Source: Polaribacter sp. BAL334
Lineage (GTDB): Bacteria; Bacteroidota; Bacteroidia; Flavobacteriales; Flavobacteriaceae
Direction of reading: 5' to 3'
Assembly: GCF_015767435.1 (NCBI RefSeq)
Contig: NZ_JADWOV010000301.1
Span: forward strand, 1 to 64,000
DNA length: 64,000 nt
In this document: one piece after another, positions 32,872 through 43,986 of the stretch
Numbering within the stretch: position 1 is the stretch's first letter
Layout: the number at the start of each line of letters is the position of its first letter
The notes under the pieces: generated by a model
Databases searched by the model: none
Seen by the model: only the letters and a program-made list of their open reading frames with translations
What the model was told of the DNA's origin: nothing
Made by a program: the position numbers and the translations under genes

Positions 32872-33704
32872 GCACATTTGATCAAATAGTTGATTTTGCA
32901 AAACAAAATCCCATTTTAGCGGCTTTTTATGCGTCTGTTTTTACTTGGGGATTAACAGCTGCTGGTGCAGCTTTGGTGTTCTTTTTTAAAAAATTAAACA
33001 GAGCAGTTTTAGACGGAATGTTAGGTTTTACAGGTGGTGTCATGGTGGCAGCAAGTTTTTGGAGTTTGTTAGCACCAGCCATTGAAAACAGTCATGGAGA
33101 AGGTTTTGTGAAAGTTTTTCCAGCTGCTTTTGGATTTTTATTGGGTGCTTTAGCACTTTTTGGAATGGATAAATTATTACCACATTTACACATCAATTTC
33201 AAAGAACATGAAGTGGAAGGTGTAAAGACAAGTTTTCATAAAACAACGTTGTTAGTTTTGGCAATTACTCTTCATAATATTCCTGAAGGTTTGGCTGTTG
33301 GTGTTTTATTTGGTGCTGCATCAACGTTGGTTGGAGTAGAGCAAACAGAAATGATAATTGCTGCAATTTCGTTAGCAATTGGGATTGGAATTCAAAATTT
33401 TCCTGAAGGATTTGCAGTAGCAATGCCTTTAAGAAGACAAGGAATTAGTAGAAGAAAGAGTTTTTTTTACGGACAACTTTCTGCAATTGTTGAGCCTGTT
33501 GCAGCCGTTTTAGGAGCTTTAGCGGTTTCATTTTTTACACCTATTTTACCTTATGCATTGGCTTTTGCTGCAGGAGCTATGATTTTTGTAGTGGTTGAAG
33601 AAGTAATTCCTGAAACACAAAGAGACAAATTTACGGACATTGCTACCTTAGGATTTATTGGTGGATTTATTGTAATGATGTCTTTGGATGTTGGTTTGGG
33701 GTAA
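32868..33704 (+). CDS. ZIP-family divalent metal transporter
   Basis: A 278-aa inner-membrane protein with eight TM segments. Metal-site motifs are LHNIPEGLAVGVLFG (TM4, about 137-151) and IGIQNFPEGFAVAMPLR (TM5, about 172-188), plus a His-containing loop after TM3 (LLPHLHINFKEHE). It imports zinc, iron or manganese. The start overlaps the regulator stop (ATGA), so it is translationally coupled. Together with the outer-membrane receptor it offers an outer-plus-inner membrane uptake path, with the ZIP substrate probably the metal sensed by the regulator. Confidence 0.92.
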   Translation: MSTFDQIVDFAKQNPILAAFYASVFTWGLTAAGAALVFFFKKLNRAVLDGMLGFTGGVMVAASFWSLLAPAIENSHGEGFVKVFPAAFGFLLGALALFGMDKLLPHLHINFKEHEVEGVKTSFHKTTLLVLAITLHNIPEGLAVGVLFGAASTLVGVEQTEMIIAAISLAIGIGIQNFPEGFAVAMPLRRQGISRRKSFFYGQLSAIVEPVAAVLGALAVSFFTPILPYALAFAAGAMIFVVVEEVIPETQRDKFTDIATLGFIGGFIVMMSLDVGLG

Positions 33705-33836
33705 ATTAGTTCAAAATTCAAAATTTAAAATTCCGAGTTGAATTCACAAGTTTATTAGTAAATCGTTTCATTGCTATATTGTTACATTGTTAAATTAAAA
33801 TTCAGTAAATTCGTGCAATTCCTTTAAAAAATAATT

Positions 33837-36800
33837 GTGCAACAGCCCTCAACATTTCAAGTGTATATTGCTTCTGCTGGAAGTGGAAAAACGTTTACAC
33901 TCGTCAAAGAATATCTGAAAATTGTATTGTCAACCGAAAATATTTTCGCTTTTCAAAAAATCTTAGCCATCACTTTTACCAACAAAGCTGCTGGTGAAAT
34001 GAAAGAGCGTGTGTTGTCTAGTTTAGAAGCATTTTCAGAAGGGAAAGAAACAGATTTGTTGAAACAAATTTTGCAAGAAATCCCTGTTGATAAAGAAATA
34101 ATTCGAGTAAGAAGTCAAAAGATTTTAGAGGCAATTTTGCAAAATTACTCCGCATTTTCAATCACAACAATTGATAGCTTTACGCATAAAATCATCAAAA
34201 ATTTTGCCTACGATTTGGGATTATCACTCAATTTTGAGGTTGAAATGGACACACAATCATTGCTCAAAGAAGCAGTTGATGTGTTGATTTCTAAAATTGG
34301 AACAGATAAAAAACTTACCGAAATTTTAATAGATTATTCGCTAGACAAAACAGATGATGATACTTCTTGGGAAATTACAAAAGAGCTCAATGATTTTGCT
34401 AAAATCCTGCTAAATGAAGACGATATCAAGCATTTTAAAACACTTTCCAATATTGATTTGGATGATTTTTCTTCACTAAAATCATCTTTGTTTTTACATC
34501 AAAAAGAGCTTCAAAATGCCTTCAAAAAAACAGGAAATGACTGTTTGGAATTGATTGATAAAAATGGTTTACAGCCCAAAGATTTTAATAGAGCAACCAT
34601 TCCAAATTACTTCAGAGACATTGCTGTTAAGTCTTTTTCCATTGATTTTTCATCAAGAAGTGCAACTATCGATAAAGCTTTTGAAAATCAACAGTTTTAT
34701 ACCAAAACCACACCCAAAGAAATAGCATCTATCATAGATCAAATAGCTCCTGAAATTCAGGCTTTTCATCAAGAATTGAAAAACATATATAGTCAATATT
34801 TATTAAATCAATTGGCGTTAAAAAGCATCATTCCTTTGGCTGTTTTAAATCATATCAATGCTGAGTTAGAAACGATTAAAACTCAAAATAATATTCGGTT
34901 GAATGCAGAATTTAACCAACTCATTTCTGATGAGCTTAAAGAGCAACCTGCACCTTTTATATATGAAAGAATTGGGCAACGTTTTCAGAATTATTTTATC
35001 GATGAAATGCAAGATACTTCTATTTTGCAGTGGCAAAATTTGATTCCTTTGATAGACAACGCATTGTCGCAAGAAAATGGAAGTTTACTTTTGGTGGGCG
35101 ATGGAAAACAAGCTATTTACAGATGGAGAGGAGGAAAAGCGGCTCAGTTTATCAATTTAGGAAGCGAATATGAAAACCCTTTTCAGACACAAAAATCACT
35201 ACATAATTTAGACACTAATTATCGAAGTTTTTCTGAAATCATACATTTCAACAATTCTTTTTTTACACATTTGTCTCCTTTTTTAGCCAATGAATCCTAT
35301 CAAAAATTATTTTTTGAAGGAAATAATCAGTTAGAAAATACTAAAAAAGGAGGTTTTGTGAGCATTTCTTTTATCGATAAAGAAGAGGAAATGGATGAGC
35401 TTGACACAGAAAATGAAACAGTAAAAAGTGCTTATCCTAAAAAAGTTTTTGAGAAAATTATCGATTTAAAAAAGCAATTTTCATTAAGCGAAATTTGTGT
35501 GTTGACTCGAACAAAAAAAGAGGGAATTGCTATTGCAAATTACTTGCAAGAAAATGAAATTCCCATGATTTCATCTGAAACGTTATTGCTAAAAAATAAT
35601 CAAAAAGTAGTATTTATTGTCAATTTTTTACAATTGATGCATCATCCAGAAGATGAAGAAACACGTTTTGAAATTTTATATTTTTTACACGAACATTTTC
35701 AATTAAAAACCAGTAAACATGATTTTATTGAGATTTTTATCAAATGTGAAAACGAGCAACTTTTCAATAAACTCAAACAGTTTGATGTCACTTTTGATAT
35801 TCCTCCATTTCAGCAATTGCCATTGTATGAAAAAATAGAAGAAATTATTAGAAGTTTTCGTTTGGTAAATTCGTCAGATGCCTATGTTCAGTTTTTTTTA
35901 GATGTTGTTTTAGAGCAGCAAAACAAAGGAAGTGACATTTCGGATTTCTTAGATTTTTGGGAAATCAAAAAAGAATCTTTAAGTATTGTAGCTCCTGAAA
36001 GTGCCAATGCTGTTCAGATAATGACGATTCACAAAGCAAAAGGGTTGGAATTTCCGATAGTTATTTTTCCATGTGATGTAGATATTTATCGGCAAATCAA
36101 CCCCAAAATCTGGTTGGATGAATTGCCGAAAAACTACGAACCATTTTCAGAGCTTTTAGTAGATTTTAAGAAAGATTTACAATTGATAAGTAACAGAGGA
36201 ATCACTATTTATAACCAACAAAGAGAAGAATTAGAATTGGATAATTTCAATTTGTTGTATGTTGCTTTAACGAGAGCTGTAGAGCAATTGCATATAATTA
36301 CTGGCGATAAACTCCCCAAAAAAGAGAAAGAAAATCCAACATTTTTTTCAGAATTTTTCCGAATTTTTTTAAGACAAATGAACCTTTGGACAGAAGGTGT
36401 TTTTGAGTATAATTTTGGAAATCCACAAAGAGTTAGCATTCCAAAAAATAGGGAAGTAACCTCAGAAATTCATGAAAAGTTTATTTCAATTCCATGGAAA
36501 GATCAAAATTTAGTATTGTTAGCAAGTGCATCAAAATTATGGGATACTTCGCAAGGAAAAGCCATTGAATTTGGGAATTTAATTCATGAAATGTTGTCAA
36601 AAATCATCACTTTTCAAGATGTTGAAAAAGTTCTAACTTCCTACTTAAACGAAGGTTATGTATCAGAGGTTGACTTAAAACTCATCGAAAAAACCATTCA
36701 TGATATTGTGTATCATTCCGATTTACAATCCTATTTTTCTGAAAATGTTATTGTATTTAATGAGCGTGAAATTGTTGATACTAATAAAAAAATCATCATT

Positions 36801-36983
36801 CCTGACAGATTGATTTTTGAAAATAACGAAGTTGTGATTATTGATTATAAAACAGGGAATCAACTTGTTTCTCACCAAGAACAATTGTTAAAATATGAGC
36901 AAGTACTTGAAAATATGAATTGTAAAGTTCGCGAAAAATTACTCATATATATAGGAGAAACAATTGATGTTGTCAAAGTATAA
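33837..36983 (+). CDS. AddA/RecB-like UvrD-family helicase-nuclease
   Basis: A 1048-aa protein with the SF1 Walker A YIASAGSGKTFTLVKEYL (about 9-26), LAITFTNKAAGEMKERV, the DEMQDTSILQW Walker B (about 385), LLLVGDGKQAIYRWRGG, NYRSFSEII and motif VMTIHKAKGLEFPIVIFP-like ~735 (in QIMTIHKAKGLEFPIVIFP). The C-terminus has a RecB-type nuclease domain with FGNLIHEMLS and VVIIDYKTGN (catalytic D-x-K). It should process double-strand breaks with an AddB partner, which is not adjacent here. Starts with GTG. Upstream spacer carries a TTCAAAATTTAAAATTC-type dispersed repeat. Confidence 0.88.
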   Translation: MQQPSTFQVYIASAGSGKTFTLVKEYLKIVLSTENIFAFQKILAITFTNKAAGEMKERVLSSLEAFSEGKETDLLKQILQEIPVDKEIIRVRSQKILEAILQNYSAFSITTIDSFTHKIIKNFAYDLGLSLNFEVEMDTQSLLKEAVDVLISKIGTDKKLTEILIDYSLDKTDDDTSWEITKELNDFAKILLNEDDIKHFKTLSNIDLDDFSSLKSSLFLHQKELQNAFKKTGNDCLELIDKNGLQPKDFNRATIPNYFRDIAVKSFSIDFSSRSATIDKAFENQQFYTKTTPKEIASIIDQIAPEIQAFHQELKNIYSQYLLNQLALKSIIPLAVLNHINAELETIKTQNNIRLNAEFNQLISDELKEQPAPFIYERIGQRFQNYFIDEMQDTSILQWQNLIPLIDNALSQENGSLLLVGDGKQAIYRWRGGKAAQFINLGSEYENPFQTQKSLHNLDTNYRSFSEIIHFNNSFFTHLSPFLANESYQKLFFEGNNQLENTKKGGFVSISFIDKEEEMDELDTENETVKSAYPKKVFEKIIDLKKQFSLSEICVLTRTKKEGIAIANYLQENEIPMISSETLLLKNNQKVVFIVNFLQLMHHPEDEETRFEILYFLHEHFQLKTSKHDFIEIFIKCENEQLFNKLKQFDVTFDIPPFQQLPLYEKIEEIIRSFRLVNSSDAYVQFFLDVVLEQQNKGSDISDFLDFWEIKKESLSIVAPESANAVQIMTIHKAKGLEFPIVIFPCDVDIYRQINPKIWLDELPKNYEPFSELLVDFKKDLQLISNRGITIYNQQREELELDNFNLLYVALTRAVEQLHIITGDKLPKKEKENPTFFSEFFRIFLRQMNLWTEGVFEYNFGNPQRVSIPKNREVTSEIHEKFISIPWKDQNLVLLASASKLWDTSQGKAIEFGNLIHEMLSKIITFQDVEKVLTSYLNEGYVSEVDLKLIEKTIHDIVYHSDLQSYFSENVIVFNEREIVDTNKKIIIPDRLIFENNEVVIIDYKTGNQLVSHQEQLLKYEQVLENMNCKVREKLLIYIGETIDVVKV

Positions 36984-37002
36984 CTAAGAAAGCGAAACTT
37001 TG

Positions 37003-37010
37003 TAACTTTG
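37003..37010 (+). promoter_or_regulatory. -7 box for kbl
   Basis: A perfect TAACTTTG, 21 nt before the kbl ATG, within the 48-nt gap after the helicase gene. Confidence 0.5.
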
Positions 37011-37031
37011 TGTTTTCAAAATCGATAAAAC

Positions 37032-38225
37032 ATGTACGGAAAAATTAAAGATACTCTTCAAGCAGAAATTGACTATTTAAAAAATAACGGATTGTTTAAA
37101 TCCGAACGAATTATTACTTCCTCACAAGATGCTGTTATTAAAATTTCAACTGGCGAAGAAGTAATTAATTTTTGCGCCAATAATTACTTAGGATTGTCAA
37201 ATCATCCTGAGGTGATTCAAGCAGCAAAAGACACTTTAGATTCACATGGGTTTGGAATGTCTTCAGTTCGTTTTATTTGTGGTACACAAGATATACATAA
37301 ACAATTAGAAAAAAAGATTGCCGATTTTTATACCACAGAAGATACCATTTTATATGCAGCTGCTTTTGATGCAAATGGTGGAGTTTTTGAGCCTTTACTT
37401 ACTCAGGATGATGCTATTATTTCTGATAGTTTGAACCACGCTTCTATTATTGATGGAGTTCGTTTGTGCAAAGCAGCTCGTTATCGTTATGAAAATAATG
37501 ATATGAATTCTTTGGAAGAACAATTAATTGATGCCAATAAAAAAAATCATCGATTCAAAATTATAGTAACTGATGGTGTTTTTTCGATGGATGGAATTGT
37601 AGCAAAATTAGATGAAATTTGTGATTTAGCCGATAAATATGATGCTTTAGTAATGGTTGATGAATGCCATGCAGCAGGTTTTATAGGGAAAACAGGCAGA
37701 GGAACTGTTGAACTAAAAAATGTAATGGATAGAGTTGATATTGTTACGGGAACTTTAGGAAAAGCATTAGGTGGTGCCATGGGAGGTTATACAACTGGGA
37801 AAAAAGAAATTATTGAAATATTAAGACAAAAATCAAGACCTTATTTATTTTCCAATTCACTAGCACCAACTATTGTTGGCGCCTCATTAAAAGTATTTGA
37901 TCTTATTTCAAATGATACAGCTTTAAGGGATAAACTAGAATGGAATACCAATTATTTCCGGACAGAAATGGAAAAAGCAGGTTTTGATTTGGTTGGAGCA
38001 GATGCAGCAATTGTGCCAGTAATGTTATATGATGCTAAATTATCCCAAACAATGGCCAATGAATTGTTGAAAGAAGGAATCTATGTAATAGGATTCTTTT
38101 TTCCTGTAGTACCTAAAGAAAAAGCAAGAATTCGAGTGCAGTTGTCAGCTGCGCATGATAAAATACATTTGGATAAAGCAATTTCAGCATTTATCAAAGT
38201 AGGAAAATCGCTGAAAATTATTTAG
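37032..38225 (+). CDS. kbl: Glycine C-acetyltransferase (2-amino-3-ketobutyrate CoA ligase)
   Basis: A 397-aa PLP-dependent alpha-oxoamine synthase. It converts 2-amino-3-oxobutanoate plus CoA to glycine plus acetyl-CoA, the second step of threonine breakdown. Visible motifs: [15 protein letters not shown] (about 47-61), [38 protein letters not shown] (Asp/His binding PLP) and [17 protein letters not shown] with the PLP-binding Lys near 244. Length and sequence fit Kbl rather than BioF or HemA. No threonine dehydrogenase gene is adjacent; its own -7 box suggests a single-gene unit. Confidence 0.95.
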   Translation: MYGKIKDTLQAEIDYLKNNGLFKSERIITSSQDAVIKISTGEEVINFCANNYLGLSNHPEVIQAAKDTLDSHGFGMSSVRFICGTQDIHKQLEKKIADFYTTEDTILYAAAFDANGGVFEPLLTQDDAIISDSLNHASIIDGVRLCKAARYRYENNDMNSLEEQLIDANKKNHRFKIIVTDGVFSMDGIVAKLDEICDLADKYDALVMVDECHAAGFIGKTGRGTVELKNVMDRVDIVTGTLGKALGGAMGGYTTGKKEIIEILRQKSRPYLFSNSLAPTIVGASLKVFDLISNDTALRDKLEWNTNYFRTEMEKAGFDLVGADAAIVPVMLYDAKLSQTMANELLKEGIYVIGFFFPVVPKEKARIRVQLSAAHDKIHLDKAISAFIKVGKSLKII

Positions 38226-38271
38226 ATTTTTAAAAAAAACTTGTGATTTGTTTAACTTTTTGTAGATTTGC

Positions 38272-38302
38272 TTTGCGGATAAGTAATAACAACTTACTTT
38301 TG
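38272..38302 (+). promoter_or_regulatory. Housekeeping promoter of the OmpA-like gene
   Basis: The -33 element TTTG at 38272-38275 and the -7 box TACTTTTG at 38295-38302, with a 19-nt spacer. This is a near-consensus Bacteroidota sigma-A promoter, fitting a highly expressed outer-membrane protein. Confidence 0.6.
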
Positions 38303-38341
38303 CATACAATAAAAACGAACTTTTAATTTAAAAATTTGATA

Positions 38342-39700
38342 ATGAAACAATTAAAATTAGCTGTGATAGCTTTGTTTACGTTAGTAACGGTTAGCAACGT
38401 AAGCGCACAGGATGAAAACAACCCATGGGCAGTTGGCTTTGGTGTAAACATTGTAGACTTTTACGGTGGAAACAATTTTTCTGACCAAATGAAAGATTGG
38501 TTAGGTAACTCAGACTGGAACTTTTTACCATCTATTTCTAGAATTACAGCTGAGAAATACTTAGACAAAGGGTTTTCTTTGCAATTTGCTGGGTCTTTAA
38601 ACAAAATTACCCACTTAAACGTAGAAGGTGATGTAGATGCTCTTTACTACTCTTTAGGTTTAAATGTAAAATATGATTTGAATAAATTGGTAGGAGAAAC
38701 AGCTTGGTTTGACCCTTATGTTTATTTAGGAGGAAATTATGTTTCTTTTGATTCTAATTCAGAGGGAATGTTAAATGTAGGTTTTGGATTCAATACTTGG
38801 TTTAACGACAGTTTTGGTTTAAGTTTCCAAACAGGAACTATTAAAGGTTTTGCTGATGAAGTTAAAACTCATTACCAATCTTCTTTAGGAGTAGTAATTA
38901 AATTTGGTGGAAAAGATACAGATGGAGATGGAATTTATGATAAATATGACCAATGTCCAGAAGTTGCTGGTTTAAAAGAGTTTAATGGTTGTCCAGATTC
39001 TGATGGAGATGGAATTAAAGATTCAGACGATGCTTGTCCACAAGTTGCTGGTTTGGCTTCAATGAACGGTTGTCCTGATACAGATGGAGATGGAATTGCT
39101 GATAAAGATGATATGTGTCCTAATGAAAAAGGAACAAAAGCTAATAAAGGATGTCCTGATACTGATGGTGATGGTGTAGTAGATAAAGATGACAAATGTC
39201 CTACTGTAGCAGGTCCTGTTGCAAATGGTGGATGCCCTTGGCCAGATACTGACGGAGATGGAGTTTTAGACAAAGATGACAAATGTCCAAAAGAAGTTGG
39301 TCCTGCATCAAATGGTGGATGTCCTGAATCAGTAATTACTAAAGAAGCTGAAGATTCATTAGGAGAATTTGCAAAAGCAATTTTATTCAATACAGGAAAA
39401 TCAACTTTCAAACCGGGAGTAACTGAAAAATTAGATGGAATTGTTGATGTAATGAACAAATATCCTAATGCTAAATTTACAATTGAAGGTCATACAGATA
39501 GTACTGGTTCAGCTGCTATAAATGCTAAACTTTCTAAATCAAGAGCTATGGCTGTTAGAGATTATTTAGTTAAAAAAGGTGTTGATACAACACGTTTGGA
39601 TGCACAAGGATATGGTGAAGGTCAACCAATTGCAACTAATGATACTGCAGAAGGTAGAGAACAAAACAGAAGAGTAGTAGTAAAAGTTACTAATAAGTAA
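38342..39700 (+). CDS. OmpA-family porin with five thrombospondin type 3 repeats
   Basis: About 452 aa from ATG 38342; a TTG two codons upstream is not needed. Signal peptide ([19 protein letters not shown]), N-terminal 8-strand barrel (about 22-185), then five calcium-binding TSP3 repeats of the D-x-DGDGI/V-x-D form, each closing with a CP pair (about 195-325), and a C-terminal OmpA domain ([55 protein letters not shown]) that binds peptidoglycan. It is a structural link between outer membrane and cell wall. Followed by a strong terminator. Confidence 0.94.
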   Translation: MKQLKLAVIALFTLVTVSNVSAQDENNPWAVGFGVNIVDFYGGNNFSDQMKDWLGNSDWNFLPSISRITAEKYLDKGFSLQFAGSLNKITHLNVEGDVDALYYSLGLNVKYDLNKLVGETAWFDPYVYLGGNYVSFDSNSEGMLNVGFGFNTWFNDSFGLSFQTGTIKGFADEVKTHYQSSLGVVIKFGGKDTDGDGIYDKYDQCPEVAGLKEFNGCPDSDGDGIKDSDDACPQVAGLASMNGCPDTDGDGIADKDDMCPNEKGTKANKGCPDTDGDGVVDKDDKCPTVAGPVANGGCPWPDTDGDGVLDKDDKCPKEVGPASNGGCPESVITKEAEDSLGEFAKAILFNTGKSTFKPGVTEKLDGIVDVMNKYPNAKFTIEGHTDSTGSAAINAKLSKSRAMAVRDYLVKKGVDTTRLDAQGYGEGQPIATNDTAEGREQNRRVVVKVTNK

Positions 39701-39720
39701 TATTTAATATTATAAATACA

Positions 39721-39750
39721 AAAGCCTCACCATTTGGTGAGGCTTTTTTT
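39721..39750 (+). terminator. Intrinsic terminator after the OmpA-like gene
   Basis: Perfect 11-bp stem AAAGCCTCACC / GGTGAGGCTTT with a 4-base loop and a T tail. Confidence 0.93.
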
Positions 39751-39797
39751 ATTTCCACTATTTTTAAATTTATTTTTTAAATTACGCTCAAAAGAAT

Positions 39798-39805
39798 TAC
39801 CTTTG
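39798..39805 (+). promoter_or_regulatory. -7 box for atpDC
   Basis: A perfect TACCTTTG, 58 nt before the atpD ATG and downstream of the OmpA terminator, so atpDC has its own promoter. Confidence 0.55.
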
Positions 39806-39860
39806 CGCCTTGAAATAAAATGATAAATTTCTAACAATAAACATTAATTAAATTAGATAA

Positions 39861-41375
<1,515 letters not shown>

Positions 41376-41443
41376 AACCAGTTTTTAGTTTTCAGTTATA
41401 TTATAACTAAAAATTCAAAGCTTAAAACTATAAACTAAAAAAT

Positions 41444-41725
41444 ATGTTTTTAGAAATTGTAACACCAGAAGCTATTTTATTTTCATCAGAAGTTGATTCG
41501 ATTTCTGTGCCAGGAATCAATGGAGAATTTCAAATGCTAAATAACCATGCACCAGTTGTCTCTGTTTTGAAAGCTGGAGAAGTTAAAATTCAAGCTTCGA
41601 ATTATACTATTAAAGAAAAATATCAAAACAAATTCTCAAAAACTACTGATGGGAAATTAAGTTTGACCATCAATTCTGGTACTTTAGAATTGAATGATAA
41701 CAAAGCTATTATTTTAGCCGATTAA
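41444..41725 (+). CDS. atpC: F1F0 ATP synthase subunit epsilon (short form)
   Basis: A 93-aa protein containing only the N-terminal beta-sandwich of epsilon (MFLEIVTPEAILFSSEVDSI, IPGVNG-like VPGINGEFQMLNNHAPVVSVLK). The C-terminal alpha-helical hairpin that inhibits ATP hydrolysis in E. coli is absent, as in many Bacteroidota. It connects the gamma subunit to the c-ring. Lies 68 nt after atpD in the same transcript, followed by a terminator. Confidence 0.93.
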   Translation: MFLEIVTPEAILFSSEVDSISVPGINGEFQMLNNHAPVVSVLKAGEVKIQASNYTIKEKYQNKFSKTTDGKLSLTINSGTLELNDNKAIILAD

Positions 41726-41750
41726 ATTTTTGTTAATTTACTAAATGATA

Positions 41751-41788
41751 AAAATCTCAAAGTTTTTTAAACTTTGAGATTTTTTTAT
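41751..41788 (+). terminator. Intrinsic terminator after atpC
   Basis: Perfect 15-bp stem AAAATCTCAAAGTTT (41751-41765) / AAACTTTGAGATTTT (41769-41783), then T residues. Confidence 0.92.
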
Positions 41789-41814
41789 ATACATATATGT
41801 TGTCATAGCAGAAA

Positions 41815-42000
41815 ATAAAAAAACACCTTTTTGCAAAGGTGTTATTAAAAGCAATTTTCCCTAACGAATTAATTCGTTTTAATTGATTACAAATATCAAT
41901 CAAATCTTCGTTCTAATTTCAGGGAAAAATCCTGTTTTTTTACAGGAAAAACACCCTATTTTAAATCAATTTATTTCCATACATTGTATCATTATTTTTA
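41815..42000. other. Hairpin-rich intergenic stretch upstream of sensory operon
   Basis: About 185 noncoding bases with several inverted repeats in a row: AACACCTTT/AAAGGTGTT (around 41821-41843), the perfect palindrome AACGAATTAATTCGTT at 41863-41878, and CCTG/CAGG flanking a T run near 41931-41947. TTTTCCCT and AGGGAAAA are also complementary across about 60 bases. There is no convincing ORF. It may be a 5' leader or a small RNA for the operon starting at 42031. Confidence 0.4.
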
Positions 42001-42030
42001 ATTTTCACCCAACTTAAAAACAAACTTATA

Positions 42031-42645
42031 ATGAAAACAATATATTTAATGATGTTTACTGTGTTATTTGCAGTTATTTCATGCAAACAAACCGAAAAAA
42101 ATCCCGAAATAATAAGAGAGAAATCCAATTGCTATCCTAACGATAGTAAGCCATCACAAGTTATTACTTATGAAGAAATGGCAGATATGATGGAAGCTTT
42201 TGAAAATGGACCTAAAAAAGAGTTGAATAAATACTTAAAAAAAGTAACTAATGGAAAAGATTCTGTTTCAACGGTTTATAATTGGTATAAACTAGAAGAT
42301 TTAAAACAATATATTGCTTACATAGAAAGAATCTCTAAAGAAAAAAATATTCCTGTAACCGGTTTTAGAATTTACCCATCAACTTACCCAAAAGATTATA
42401 AGGAAAAAGAATTAAGAAATTTACAAACACTGTTTTTTACACCCACAACAACAATAGATGGGAATGATGATGTGGCTTTTGAACCACTATATTCTAAAAA
42501 TGGTGAACCAGCAGAAATCACTCAATTCTTAGAAAAAGTAAAGGCTAAAAGACTTAATAAAGCTAGTATGATTTCTGTAAATTTACAAGAGGGCTTAGAG
42601 AGTTCTTCTGCAAATAGAATAAAACCAACTCCTCCTCCTTATTAA
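42031..42645 (+). CDS. Predicted lipoprotein of unknown function
   Basis: A 204-aa protein with a lipoprotein signal (MKTIYLMMFTVLFAVISCKQ; lipobox AVISC). The mature region has alternating helices and short strands, including VITYEEMADMMEAFENGPKKELN and TVYNWYKLEDLKQYIAYIERISKEKNIPVTGFRIYPS, and a Pro-rich end KPTPPPY. I do not recognise the family. It begins an apparent operon with a membrane protein 4 nt later, a histidine kinase and a response regulator, so it may be the input or output partner of that system. Confidence 0.7.
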   Translation: MKTIYLMMFTVLFAVISCKQTEKNPEIIREKSNCYPNDSKPSQVITYEEMADMMEAFENGPKKELNKYLKKVTNGKDSVSTVYNWYKLEDLKQYIAYIERISKEKNIPVTGFRIYPSTYPKDYKEKELRNLQTLFFTPTTTIDGNDDVAFEPLYSKNGEPAEITQFLEKVKAKRLNKASMISVNLQEGLESSSANRIKPTPPPY

Positions 42646-42649
42646 AAAT

Positions 42650-43261
42650 ATGGATACTTTTCAAGACAGCATAATTTACTTTGAAATAATAAGTTTAATT
42701 TTAGCTTTAGTGTTAATCAATTCATTTAAAAGTAAACACTACTATTTTTTTATTGCTTATATATTTTTTGCTATAGTTGCTGATGGTGTAGGAGATTATT
42801 TTGCGGAAAATGGAAACTTCTGGGTGTTTAATTTGTATACTTTTTTTGAATATTCATCCGTTGCGGGAATTTATTATTTTTTAAATAAAAATTCATTTTC
42901 TAAAAAAGTCATTTTTTACTCCTCCATTATTTTTTATAGTATTTATGCTATCAGTTTCATATATACACAATTACAAAGTTACACAGTAATCATTCTACAT
43001 TTTTTTGTAGTGCCTTTTCTATTTTTATTCTTGCAAGAATTATTAAATTCTGAAAAAATTATCAATTATAAAAAACAACTATTTTTCTGGATTACCGTAG
43101 GCTTACTACTATATTATTTTGGTACCTTACCATTTGTTACAATGTCTTTTATTGGTCGACTCCAAAATAGAATTCTTTTTATTGTACCAGCTATTTTGGT
43201 CGTAATTATGCATTTTATATTTATAGTAAATTTAATATGGTTGAGAAAAGTTCGGAAATAG
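42650..43261 (+). CDS. Polytopic membrane protein of unknown function
   Basis: A 203-aa protein with about six hydrophobic segments, rich in Phe, Tyr and Ile, with no soluble domain and few charges. It begins 4 nt after the lipoprotein gene and overlaps the histidine kinase gene by 25 bases. The overlap and operon place suggest that it acts as the membrane sensor half of the kinase that follows, whose own sensor part is minimal. I recognise no named domain. Confidence 0.7.
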   Translation: MDTFQDSIIYFEIISLILALVLINSFKSKHYYFFIAYIFFAIVADGVGDYFAENGNFWVFNLYTFFEYSSVAGIYYFLNKNSFSKKVIFYSSIIFYSIYAISFIYTQLQSYTVIILHFFVVPFLFLFLQELLNSEKIINYKKQLFFWITVGLLLYYFGTLPFVTMSFIGRLQNRILFIVPAILVVIMHFIFIVNLIWLRKVRK

Positions 43262-43986
43262 TTATAGTTATCACCACAGTCATAGTATTGTTAATGACTT
43301 TTGGTATCATCATATTGTTTTCTATCTTTCAACGAAGAAAGAATGATTTATTAATAATTCAAAAACAAGAAAGGGAAAAGTTCGAAAAAGAAATTGCAGA
43401 AACTCAAATAGAAATTAGAGAAGAAACTTTACGAAATATAAGCTGGGAATTGCATGATAATATTGGACAATTACTAACTTTAGCGAAAATTCAATTGCAA
43501 AACACTACTAAAGAAAATATTCAAGAAGTTTCTGAAACTATTGCCAAAGGATTAAAGGAAGTTCGGGCATTATCAAAATTAATCAATCCTGAAGCGATTA
43601 AGAACATTGATTTGCATGAAGCGATTCAACTTGAAATTGACCGTTTTAATAGATTAAACTTTATCAAATCTGATATTCACATTAAAGGGAATCAACAAAA
43701 AATTGATGAGAAAGCAGGTATTGTTATATTCAGAATTTTGCAAGAATTTTTTTCAAACACAATCAAACATTCCAAAGCATCAGAATTGAATGTAATATTG
43801 GATTATCAAGAAAATTCATTGCTAATTACAGTTTCTGATAATGGAATTGGATTTTCATCCACAGAAAAGAAAGAAGGAATTGGCTTGAGTAATATCAAAA
43901 ATAGAGCAAAATTAATTGGTGCTAAAATCGAATTTCATTCCAAAGAAAACAATGGAACCTCCCTAAAAATTCACTATTCAATATGA
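43237..43986 (+). CDS. NarL-type sensor histidine kinase
   Basis: A 249-aa kinase with a single N-terminal TM (about 8-30), a coiled region (QKQEREKFEKEIAETQIEI), the HisKA_3 phosphorylation box LRNISWELHDNIGQLLTLA with the phospho-His near 73, and an HATPase domain with FFSNTIKHSKASEL (N box), ISVSDNGIGF-like TVSDNGIGFSS and GIGLSNIKNRAKLIG. There is no extracytoplasmic sensor domain, so input may come from the overlapping membrane-protein gene. It should phosphorylate the LuxR-type regulator encoded next; the genes overlap by 4 nt. Confidence 0.9.
   Translation: MVEKSSEIVIVITTVIVLLMTFGIIILFSIFQRRKNDLLIIQKQEREKFEKEIAETQIEIREETLRNISWELHDNIGQLLTLAKIQLQNTTKENIQEVSETIAKGLKEVRALSKLINPEAIKNIDLHEAIQLEIDRFNRLNFIKSDIHIKGNQQKIDEKAGIVIFRILQEFFSNTIKHSKASELNVILDYQENSLLITVSDNGIGFSSTEKKEGIGLSNIKNRAKLIGAKIEFHSKENNGTSLKIHYSI

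Noticed and set aside
33781..33800. GTTACATTGTTA near the helicase gene as another GTAAC-type operator
   Set aside because: Only one half-site is present and no -7 box lies at the fixed distance.
38935..39459. A 174-codon open frame antisense to the OmpA-like gene
   Set aside because: It mirrors the TSP3 repeat codons (GAT GGA GAT GGA), which keep the opposite strand free of stops, and its Ser/Pro-rich repeats are a by-product.
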